NCBI RefSeq assembly: GCF_014646935.1
Contig: NZ_BMOF01000018.1
Span: forward strand, 1-39,609
Direction of reading: 5' to 3'
Length of the DNA stretch: 39,609 nt
Origin: Calditerricola satsumensis
Lineage (GTDB): Bacteria > Bacillota > Bacilli > Calditerricolales > Calditerricolaceae
The translations under genes and the position numbers were made by a program. The notes under the pieces were generated by a model that worked only from the letters and a program-made list of their open reading frames with translations, was not told where the DNA came from and did no database searches. Below, piece after piece: positions 8,055 to 13,705 of this stretch. The stretch's first letter is position 1. Every line of letters begins with the position of its first letter.

Positions 8055-8395
8055 CGCGTTTCACCTCGCATGTCCTGAACCACCTCTTCAATGTTCATCA
8101 TGCGCTGCTTGAACATCCGCCACAGGCGTCCGTTTTCCGTGTAACCCGAAACTTCGCGGTAGGATTTGTCCGTCTCCCGGGCAAAGAAGTCCGGATCTTG
8201 GTAGGAGGTGGCGTGGATGTCCTCGCGACGCACCACCCAGATGCTCACCGCCCGATCGCGGCGGAGGAAGTTCTCCCGCGCCACGTGGAGGGCCAGGTCC
8301 GGCGAAGGCGCCAGGACGCTGCCCACGTGGACGTGGTGGTCCGTCTTGTTGTGCTGCACGAACACTTCGTACACGTCGTAGATGCCTTCCCGCAT
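8051..8395 (-). CDS. paaB: phenylacetyl-CoA epoxidase subunit PaaB (copy 2)
   Basis: Second PaaB, 114 aa, with YDVYEVFVQHNKTDHHVHVG and LAPSPDLALHVARENFLRRD. The ATG at 8395 is placed 8 nt after GGAGG; a TTG two codons earlier is less likely. It ends in a 4-nt overlap with paaC2, so it lacks the C-terminal tail of copy 1. The 13-bp distance from paaA2 and the overlap with paaC2 show an intact three-gene operon. Confidence 0.94.
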   Translation of the reverse strand: MREGIYDVYEVFVQHNKTDHHVHVGSVLAPSPDLALHVARENFLRRDRAVSIWVVRREDIHATSYQDPDFFARETDKSYREVSGYTENGRLWRMFKQRMMNIEEVVQDMRGETR

Positions 8396-8408
8396 GGCCA
8401 ATCCCTCC

Positions 8409-9389
8409 TTACCCCGTCATTCGCGCCCGAACCCGCGTCATCGCTTCACGCACCCAGCGGTTGCCTTCGTGGGCCTGGCGACGCAGTTCAAGGCGTTCCT
8501 GGGATTTTGGTCCCTGGTTGTCGCGAACTATGCGATAGAACTTGTCCCAATCGGGCTCGGTGTAGATCCAGCGTTTCTTCGTTTCGTCGTAGCGCAGATT
8601 GGGATCCGGAATCTTGAGCCCTAGGGCCCGGATGCGCGGGACGTAGCGGTTCAGGTACTTTTGCCGCAATTCCTCGTTGGTCTTGGTGCGGATTTTGTAG
8701 ACGAGCATCTTCTTGGCCGCTTCCGACATCTCCGGCGGACCGAAGAAGAACATCAGCGCCTCCCACCAGCGCTCGAGGGCGTCCTGCAGCATGGCGCGCT
8801 GTTTGGCCGTTCCCTGGGCCAGCGCGAGACAGATCGACTCGCCGTGCTGCATGTGGAAGCTTTCCTCGGCGCAGATGCGCTTGAGCATCCGCCCGTACGG
8901 AGCATACGACGTATCGAGCAGCGACGCCTGGGTGCAGATGGCCGCCCCGTCCACCAGCCACCCGATCAAGCCAGCATCAGCCCAGGTCCGCGCTTCCATA
9001 TGGAACACGTTGTGGAATTTCACCTTGCTCACGAACAGATCGGCCATCAGGTCGTCGCGCGTCCGGTTAAGGGGCGCCGCCAGGTCCTCCGCCACGCGCA
9101 GCAGGAGTTGCCCATGGCCCACCTCGTCCTGCACCTTGGCCATGATGGCCAGCTTGCGGCGCAGGTTGGGTGCTTTGGGCACCCATTCCTTTTCGGGATA
9201 GCACCCCATCACCTCGCTGATGCCGTGCATGTGGATGAGGCGGATAAGGAGCTGGCGGTACTCATCCGGCATCCAGTCGGTGGCCTCAATCTTTTCGCCG
9301 CGCTCGATGCGGGCCAAAAACGCCGCCTTCTGTTTGTCCTGCAGGATCTGTTCGCGGATCTCCTCAAGCGTCATCGTGGACGTGGCCAT
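8409..9389 (-). CDS. paaA: phenylacetyl-CoA epoxidase subunit PaaA (copy 2)
   Basis: Second catalytic di-iron subunit, 326 aa. The iron-ligand helices KVQDEVGHGQLLLRVAEDL and CAEESFHMQHGESI are preserved exactly as in copy 1, as is WWEALMFFFGPPEMSEAAKK. Differences are mostly conservative, for example DGAAICTQASLLD against DGAAIITQASLLD. The ATG at 9389 lies behind GGAGG. The promoter and operator at 9463-9520 leave an untranslated leader of about 95 nt. The conserved ligands argue for an active enzyme; a shifted substrate range (other aryl-acetyl-CoAs) is speculation. Confidence 0.95.
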   Translation of the reverse strand: MATSTMTLEEIREQILQDKQKAAFLARIERGEKIEATDWMPDEYRQLLIRLIHMHGISEVMGCYPEKEWVPKAPNLRRKLAIMAKVQDEVGHGQLLLRVAEDLAAPLNRTRDDLMADLFVSKVKFHNVFHMEARTWADAGLIGWLVDGAAICTQASLLDTSYAPYGRMLKRICAEESFHMQHGESICLALAQGTAKQRAMLQDALERWWEALMFFFGPPEMSEAAKKMLVYKIRTKTNEELRQKYLNRYVPRIRALGLKIPDPNLRYDETKKRWIYTEPDWDKFYRIVRDNQGPKSQERLELRRQAHEGNRWVREAMTRVRARMTG

Positions 9390-9462
9390 GCTGCCTTCCT
9401 CCTTCTCGGTGATCGTCCCCCGTGTTTTCGTTACGGCCGGCCGCACGGAGAGCAAACAAACC

Positions 9463-9520
9463 GAAAACAAACAAGCGCTTGCTTGTTTTCAGAATACTAA
9501 CGCACTGTGCGGTTTGTCAA
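9463..9520 (-). promoter_or_regulatory. promoter and 28-bp operator of the paaA2B2C2 operon
   Basis: TTGACA (9520-9515), 18 bp, TATTCT (9496-9491) on the minus strand. Immediately downstream is a 28-bp palindrome (9463-9490) with 13 of 14 symmetric positions matched. Its centre is CAAGCGCTTG and its ends are GAAAACAA/TTGTTTTC. The half from the centre to the -10 is the same as at the main paa promoter, pointing to one shared regulator. Confidence 0.83.
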
Positions 9521-9561
9521 TCCGTAGGCGTGCATATTTGCGCATGTTCACACGTTTGTCA

Positions 9562-9593
9562 CAAAAAAAAACGCGGAGGGCAAAACCCTCCGC
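9562..9593 (-). terminator. terminator of the merR gene
   Basis: On the minus strand GCGGAGGG (9593-9586) and CCCTCCGC (9580-9573) form an 8-bp stem with a 5-nt loop, followed by a run of nine T residues interrupted only by the first G. It lies 40 bp after the MerR stop codon and just upstream of the paaA2 promoter. Confidence 0.88.
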
Positions 9594-9632
9594 AAACAGG
9601 ATTAAACGAACGCATGGGACAGGTGTTTTTTG

Positions 9633-10085
9633 TCACCCGGCAAACAGGCGCGCCACGTCGTGCCGGTCCACGGCCTGGCAATAGACCAGCGGCTCGAATC
9701 CGCGCACGTGCACAAGGCGCGTGTCGGTGACGCCGCGGGCCTTGGGGCCAGGAAAAGCGCGCTCGTACCACAGCCGCGCCACGGCGAGCTTCCGCGCGTT
9801 GCCCCGCTTCTGCCATTCCTCGAGGGCCTTCTGAAGCTGCTTCCGTCCCGTGCGGTCCGCATCAAACAGGTCGAGCATTTCGCGGATTTCCTCCAGGGAG
9901 AACCCAAACCGCTTGCCGCGCAGGATCAATTTGAGCCGCGCGCGGTCACGGCGCGAGTACCGGCGGATGCCACCCGGGGTGCGGATCGGCGACAGCAGCC
10001 CCACTTCTTCGTAGTAGCGAATCGTACGCGTGCTGATGTCAAATTCTTGGGCGAGATCAGAAATCGTGTAGGGATGCTCGTCCAT
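9633..10085 (-). CDS. MerR-family transcriptional regulator
   Basis: MerR-type regulator of 150 aa. The N-terminal winged helix-turn-helix is clear: YTISDLAQEFDISTRTIRYY, EEVGLLSPIRTPGGIRRYSR, then RLKLILRGKRFGFSLEEIRE and MLDLFDADRTGRKQL. The sequence most resembles the LiuR-like MerR group, which controls branched-chain amino-acid and fatty-acid breakdown. There is no cysteine cluster for metal binding in the dimerisation helix. The ATG at 10085 follows a weak AAGGGGG site. It is a monocistronic unit with its own promoter and terminator. An inverted repeat over the promoter suggests autoregulation, and the methylglutaconyl-CoA hydratase-like gene 460 bp away is a plausible target. Confidence 0.88.
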   Translation of the reverse strand: MDEHPYTISDLAQEFDISTRTIRYYEEVGLLSPIRTPGGIRRYSRRDRARLKLILRGKRFGFSLEEIREMLDLFDADRTGRKQLQKALEEWQKRGNARKLAVARLWYERAFPGPKARGVTDTRLVHVRGFEPLVYCQAVDRHDVARLFAG

Positions 10086-10115
10086 TGCGTTCCCCCTTCA
10101 CAGATGAAACAATTC

Positions 10116-10152
10116 TGAGAAAAGTATAACGATTTTCTCACGCTTACGTCAA
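10116..10152 (-). promoter_or_regulatory. merR promoter with perfect inverted repeat
   Basis: TTGACG (10152-10147), 18 bp, TATACT (10128-10123) on the minus strand. A perfect 8-bp inverted repeat, TGAGAAAA-N9-TTTTCTCA (10116-10140), covers the -10 element and half of the spacer. This is where MerR-family proteins usually bind, so it is probably the autoregulatory operator. Confidence 0.72.
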
Positions 10153-10169
10153 CGTCAATGATCAGCCAC

Positions 10170-10199
10170 AACAAAAACGCGCTCCCCTGTTGAGGAGCG
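10170..10199 (-). terminator. terminator after the 46-residue CxxC gene
   Basis: CGCTCC (10199-10194) and GGAGCG (10185-10180) form a 6-bp stem on the minus strand, followed by CGTTTTTGTTG. It separates the small CxxC gene from the merR promoter. Confidence 0.65.
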
Positions 10200-10251
10200 A
10201 AACGGTTTTCCCTTTGCTGTCGCAGGCGGTTCAGCCGAAAGACCGCTGCGC

Positions 10252-10392
10252 CTACCCTTTGAGGGATTCCAGCCATTCCGCATAGCATTCGTCGCACAGC
10301 GGCTCGTTCCTTTCACGGCCGTCCGGTTCGTAAAAGGTGACGTAATGGATGCCGTCGAGGCGATGGCCGCACCAATAGCACGTGCCGTCCAC
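10252..10392 (-). CDS. small CxxC...CxxC zinc-ribbon-like protein, 46 aa
   Basis: A 46-residue reading frame with two Cys pairs, CYWCGH at residues 5-10 and LCDECY at 32-37, separated by an acidic, aromatic spacer (YVTFYEPDGRE). This is the spacing of a small treble-clef or zinc-ribbon protein. The GTG start at 10392 has AAAGGAG about 9 nt before it, and a terminator follows the stop by 53 bp. It lies in the same direction as the enoyl-CoA hydratase gene but after that gene's terminator. I do not recognise a named family. The paired cysteines and flanking signals are the reason to accept it as a gene. Confidence 0.65.
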   Translation of the reverse strand: MDGTCYWCGHRLDGIHYVTFYEPDGRERNEPLCDECYAEWLESLKG

Positions 10393-10505
10393 AATCCCTC
10401 ACTCCTTTCCTCGTGTGCAAGTGGATGCTCGGCACGAGGTAATGTGCTCCGGCCCGGCCCCTTCGTTACGCGGAACCTTTCACCAGCCCCCTCCGATTCG
10501 CTCTG

Positions 10506-10539
10506 AAAAAGAAAAACGGGTGGCCGCTTGGACCACCCG
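10506..10539 (-). terminator. terminator of the enoyl-CoA hydratase gene
   Basis: CGGGTGG (10539-10533) pairs with CCACCCG (10523-10517) on the minus strand, with a 9-nt loop, followed by TTTTTCTTTTT. It begins 7 bp after the hydratase stop codon. Confidence 0.88.
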
Positions 10540-10545
10540 GCGCGC

Positions 10546-11328
10546 TTATTCGCCCCGAAACACCGGTTTGCGCTTTTCGGCGAAGGCCTGCAGCGCTTCC
10601 ACGCGGTCTTTGGTGGGAATGAGCACTTCGTACGCCTTCGATTCAATTTCCAGGCCCGTCTGGATGTCCACACCCAATCCGCGGTCAATGGCGAACTTGG
10701 CCTGGGTGACGGCCAGCGGACCGTTTTGGGCAATCTCCTCCGCCAATTTGCGCGCCGCCGCAAAGGGATCGGCCGCCACGCCGGTAAGGATGCCCAGGTC
10801 GTAGGCCTCCTTGGCCGTGATCTTGCGGGCCGTGAAGATGAGCTCCTTGGCCCGCATCGGCCCGATGAGCCGCGGCAGACGCTGGGTGCCGCCGGCGCCG
10901 GGAATGATGGCAAGGGACGTCTCGGTCAGTCCCATCACCGTCTCTTCCGACGCAAAGCGAAAATCGCACGCCAGGGCCAGCTCAAATCCGCCCCCGAAGG
11001 CGTAGCCGTGCATGACGGCAATGGTGGGCTGCGGCAAGCGTTCGATGGCCGTAAACACGTCGCGGATCTTCAGCACGTTGCGACGCACCTCTTGTTCGGT
11101 AAGCGTGCGCCGCTCTTTCAAATCAGCCCCGACGCAAAAGGCCTTCCCCCTGCCTGTAAAGATCACCGCGCGGATGTCGCGGCGCAGCTTGAGGGCGTCG
11201 ACAATCTCGCCGAGACGGACCAGCGTGGCGTAATTGAGGGCATTCATGACCTCAGGGCGGTTCAGGGTGACGATGCCCAGATGGCCCTCGACCGCAAACT
11301 GGACAACGTCTTCGCGCACGTCGCTCAC
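10546..11328 (-). CDS. enoyl-CoA hydratase, methylglutaconyl-CoA hydratase-like
   Basis: Crotonase-family protein of 260 aa. Both hydratase glutamates are present, in LTETSLAIIPGAGGTQRLPR and in the following AKELIFTARKI. This pair of segments closely matches the AUH/LiuC/YngF group, which hydrates 3-methylglutaconyl-CoA in leucine degradation. Oxyanion-hole motifs are AFCVGADLKERR and GYAFGGGFELALACDFRFAS. The GTG at 11328 is chosen because GGGGGAGAG precedes it by 6 nt; an open extension to 11406 lacks a ribosome site and crosses the promoter. It is monocistronic with its own promoter and terminator. No carboxylase or lyase of leucine breakdown is in the window, so the substrate is inferred from sequence only. 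Confidence 0.82.
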   Translation of the reverse strand: MSDVREDVVQFAVEGHLGIVTLNRPEVMNALNYATLVRLGEIVDALKLRRDIRAVIFTGRGKAFCVGADLKERRTLTEQEVRRNVLKIRDVFTAIERLPQPTIAVMHGYAFGGGFELALACDFRFASEETVMGLTETSLAIIPGAGGTQRLPRLIGPMRAKELIFTARKITAKEAYDLGILTGVAADPFAAARKLAEEIAQNGPLAVTQAKFAIDRGLGVDIQTGLEIESKAYEVLIPTKDRVEALQAFAEKRKPVFRGE

Positions 11329-11360
11329 GGTTTCTCTCCCCCTGGTTCGGTTTTTCTGGA

Positions 11361-11406
11361 AAATTGAAAACAATTTCATTATAGCGGGATATCCCCCCGG
11401 CCTCAA
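11361..11406 (-). promoter_or_regulatory. promoter with inverted repeat upstream of the enoyl-CoA hydratase
   Basis: TTGAGG (11406-11401), 17 bp, TATAAT (11383-11378) on the minus strand, an excellent -10. Directly downstream is the inverted repeat AAATTG-N4-CAATTT (11361-11376), placed where a repressor would block initiation. Its sequence differs from the merR repeat. Confidence 0.72.
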
Positions 11407-11999
11407 TGCCTAAAGGGGACAACGTCGGAAGAAACCTGAAGCCGCTGCACGTGGTGCTCCCATTCGCCGTCGGTGGCCGCATCGAGGTCGGCGCAGCGCA
11501 ACAGCCCCCGGTACAGCGCGTACGCCGGGGACACCTGGCGAAAAAGGAGCGTCTCCACGTGCGCGCCATCGTGGCGAATGAGGCGCACCGACACGTCGGC
11601 GGGAGGTTCGCCGCGCCGGCGCACGGGGACGACAAGCCCCAGATCGCGGATGATCTCGCCCATGGCGTACACGCCGAGGGCGTCGTAATCGACGCTGTCC
11701 GCGGCCCACCACAAAAGGTCCCACCAATCGGCCGCCGTCCACCATGGCGAAGCCTTGGCCGGCCGCGGTATGCGCAGCACGGCGCCATCCGGCTGTACGT
11801 ACACCACCCAGTCCCGCCAGAGGAATATGAGTTCATCGTCGTCCAAGTCATGGGCGCAGACAACCGCCTGGGGCGGCACGAGCATCCGCCACAAAAAGGC
11901 GGCCGGCTTGTCAGCGAGATGCACGCCCGTCACCCCCTGCCACCAGTTTGGGCGGCCGGGATGCGGGCCATACCCGAACGGGCGAATTTCGCGGCACAA
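11403..11999 (-). CDS. hypothetical tryptophan-rich protein
   Basis: Open frame of up to 198 aa with no family I recognise. It is soluble, rich in Trp and acidic residues (HDLDDDELIFLWRDWVVYV, then WWTAADWWDLLWWAADSVDY), with no membrane segment, signal peptide or Cys motif. The first possible start (TTG, 11999) falls in the T-run of the preceding gene's terminator. A GTG at 11924 with GGGGGTG before it, or the Met at residue 39, may be the true start. A long open frame also exists on the opposite strand, but its composition is a typical shadow. The gene follows gerW, and the stop overlaps the -35 of the hydratase promoter. Confidence 0.5.
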   Translation of the reverse strand: MCREIRPFGYGPHPGRPNWWQGVTGVHLADKPAAFLWRMLVPPQAVVCAHDLDDDELIFLWRDWVVYVQPDGAVLRIPRPAKASPWWTAADWWDLLWWAADSVDYDALGVYAMGEIIRDLGLVVPVRRRGEPPADVSVRLIRHDGAHVETLLFRQVSPAYALYRGLLRCADLDAATDGEWEHHVQRLQVSSDVVPFRH

Positions 12000-12026
12000 A
12001 AACGCCTCTCCCGGAAGACGGGAGAG
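11998..12026 (-). terminator. terminator after gerW
   Basis: CTCTCCCG (12026-12019) pairs with CGGGAGAG (12013-12006) around a 5-nt loop on the minus strand and is followed by GCGTTTTTG. It starts 7 bp after the gerW stop and ends the DUF2953-gerW unit. Confidence 0.85.
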
Positions 12027-12032
12027 AACCCC

Positions 12033-12506
12033 TTACATCTCGTACTGCGGGTCGTACTCGAGATTGGTCGTCTCGCGTCCTTTCGGGTTTGTCCGTGGCG
12101 TACCCGCCGTGGGATTGGCCTGGAACGCCTGCTGCAAGCGTTCCACCAGCTTGGGCACTTGCTCCAGGATGCGCTCATAGAGGTGCGTAGGTCCCTCCAG
12201 CGGAACGGAGCGCACGCCTTTGCTGTTGACGACGAGAAACGCCACCGGCGTGATGGACACGCCGCCCCCGCTTCCCCCGCCGAACGGGAAGCCGCGGCCG
12301 TTCTGTCCCCCACCACCACTGGCTTTACCGTCGAGCTCAAACTCGCTGCCCCCCGCCGCAAATCCAAATCCGACGCGGGAGATGGGAAGGATGACGCTGC
12401 CGTCGGGCGTCTCCACCGGTTCGCCCACAATGGTGTTGACGTCGACCATTTCTTTGAGATTTTCCATTGCCGTCTTCATCAAACCCTGGATGGGATGCTC
12501 CGCCAT
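12033..12506 (-). CDS. gerW: GerW/YtfJ-family sporulation protein
   Basis: Protein of 157 aa in the GerW (YtfJ) family, a spore protein needed for germination in Bacillus. It opens with MAEHPIQGLMKTAMENLKEM and the characteristic block VDVNTIVGEPVETPDGSVIL, PISRVGFGFAAGGSEF. A Gly-rich hinge (about residues 68-90) is followed by SITPVAFLVVNSKGVRSVPL. The Gln/Pro-rich tail from about residue 125 is less conserved. The ATG at 12506 follows AAAGGACGG; long upstream extensions in this frame are shadows of the DUF2953 gene, which it overlaps by 28 nt. The pairing is the same as ytfI-ytfJ of B. subtilis. This gene is the best evidence that the organism forms endospores. Confidence 0.92.
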   Translation of the reverse strand: MAEHPIQGLMKTAMENLKEMVDVNTIVGEPVETPDGSVILPISRVGFGFAAGGSEFELDGKASGGGGQNGRGFPFGGGSGGGVSITPVAFLVVNSKGVRSVPLEGPTHLYERILEQVPKLVERLQQAFQANPTAGTPRTNPKGRETTNLEYDPQYEM

Positions 12507-13129
12507 CGATCTTCCCGTCCTTTGTACAGAGTCCACACCAGTTTGGCCATCGCAAGGATAGCTTGCCCGATCCGGATGCGCAGCATGCACGTGAGGGAAC
12601 TGGAAAGCGTTGTCTCGTCGAAGGCGGGAATCACGCGGACGTGCGGAACCGCCTTCAACCGCACGTACCGCGTCGCGGTCGCCAGGACGGCGCCCTTCGC
12701 CATCCACGCCAGGCCGGTCAGCATCCCGGTCAGGGCGGCATCGCCGGTGCCGATGCGCGACTCCCAGGAGAACCGCTCGCACGTGAGGTGCCGCGTAAAC
12801 GCGCGTAACGCCCGGCGGACGTCGCGAAACTGCCGAAGAAAACGGCGCGTTTGTCTCCAGCGTCGGCGGATGTCCTCTTGGGTCAGCCACAACTTTTGCG
12901 CATCAAGGGTCCGATCGCCGGCGATGGTCGCGGTGCGGCGCGTATAGCGTGCCCGCCACCCCTCCCAGTCCACGCGGGTGATTTCGCGGCGAAAGCCCAT
13001 CCACCGAAACCACGTCCACACCTCGATGCACAGACGGTCATCTTCCCCTTCGCGCTGCACGGTGATGGCCACCCGTACCGGGGTGAGCAGAAACAGCACG
13101 AAACTGACGATGCTGAGGCCGATCCACAT
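12479..13129 (-). CDS. DUF2953 membrane-anchored protein (YtfI-like)
   Basis: Protein of 216 aa with one N-terminal membrane helix (WIGLSIVSFVLFLLTPVRVA, residues 2-21). A basic soluble domain follows with the DUF2953 pattern: a beta-rich start (ITVQREGEDDRLCIEVWTWF), an amphipathic middle, and RLKAVPHVRVIPAFDETTLS near the C-terminus. The ATG at 13129 follows GGGAGAAAGGG. The stop lies 28 nt inside gerW, so the two are translationally coupled as in B. subtilis ytfI-ytfJ. The biochemical function is unknown; a sporulation link follows only from the partner gene. Confidence 0.85.
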   Translation of the reverse strand: MWIGLSIVSFVLFLLTPVRVAITVQREGEDDRLCIEVWTWFRWMGFRREITRVDWEGWRARYTRRTATIAGDRTLDAQKLWLTQEDIRRRWRQTRRFLRQFRDVRRALRAFTRHLTCERFSWESRIGTGDAALTGMLTGLAWMAKGAVLATATRYVRLKAVPHVRVIPAFDETTLSSSLTCMLRIRIGQAILAMAKLVWTLYKGREDRWRSIPSRV

Positions 13130-13202
13130 CCCTTTCTCCCCGCCTCCCTCTGGCTAGACCGGTTGCCCGCTCCATGGTCGTAGTATGAAGAAAAGCAATC
13201 AC

Positions 13203-13228
13203 AAAAAATTCCCCGGACAAATCCGGGG
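13203..13228 (-). terminator. terminator of the 117-aa hypothetical gene
   Basis: CCCCGGA (13228-13222) and TCCGGGG (13217-13211) form a 7-bp stem with a 4-nt loop on the minus strand, followed by AATTTTTTG. It ends 35 nt upstream of a CATACTA element that may serve the next operon. Confidence 0.87.
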
Positions 13229-13237
13229 ATGGCCACT

Positions 13238-13591
13238 TCAGTGCAGCAGGCCGGAGACGCCTTGCTCCATCGCTTGCCGCTGCTCTTCCAATTGGTATAG
13301 GAAGGCGATCCACTCTTCCTCACTGCGGAGGTTCTTCACCTTCTCCGCCAGTTGTTCCAAGCCCTTTTCAAACAGGAAACGCTTGAGCGCGCGCAATCCT
13401 TCCTCCGTGTCGGTGCGGAACGACGAAAGCTGCAGCAGCGTCTCCCGCGTCAGCTCGAACGGGTAGTAATCGAGCAGCGTTGCCGCCGACCAGTAGAAGA
13501 CATGCTTGTTTTCCTCGTTGACGTTGGAAACCAGGGCACGGAAGATTTCCGCGGCCTCGATGAGCTGATGTTGTGACACCACCTTGCTCAT
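13238..13591 (-). CDS. hypothetical helical protein, 117 aa
   Basis: Small, soluble, probably all-alpha protein that I cannot assign to a family. It starts MSKVVSQHQLIEAAEIFRAL and is rich in Leu, Glu and Gln, with an aromatic patch (HVFYWSAATLLDYYPFELTR) and a C-terminal helix with EEQRQAMEQG. There are no Cys residues, membrane segment or signal peptide. The ATG at 13591 has a strong GGAAGGGGGG ribosome site; the extension upstream to 13696 has none. It is flanked by the protease gene upstream (115 bp) and its own terminator downstream. Confidence 0.75.
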   Translation of the reverse strand: MSKVVSQHQLIEAAEIFRALVSNVNEENKHVFYWSAATLLDYYPFELTRETLLQLSSFRTDTEEGLRALKRFLFEKGLEQLAEKVKNLRSEEEWIAFLYQLEEQRQAMEQGVSGLLH

Positions 13592-13705
13592 CTTGCGCCC
13601 CCCTTCCCAACATGTCTTCTCTCTATTTTCAACATAGTCCAAAGGAGGCACAATTGAAAAGGGGGGTGGCCCAGGCATGGCAATGCCCCGGGACAAACGG
13701 ATGCC

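Noticed and set aside
11406-12947. 513-codon open frame on the plus strand
   Set aside because: It runs antisense across gerW, DUF2953 and the hypothetical gene. Its His/Arg/Pro/Gly-rich sequence has no family motif, and such long shadows are expected in GC-rich DNA.
13640-13700. Terminator after the M6 protease
   Set aside because: The possible GGCAT/ATGCC stem is only 5 bp with no T-run, too weak to call.
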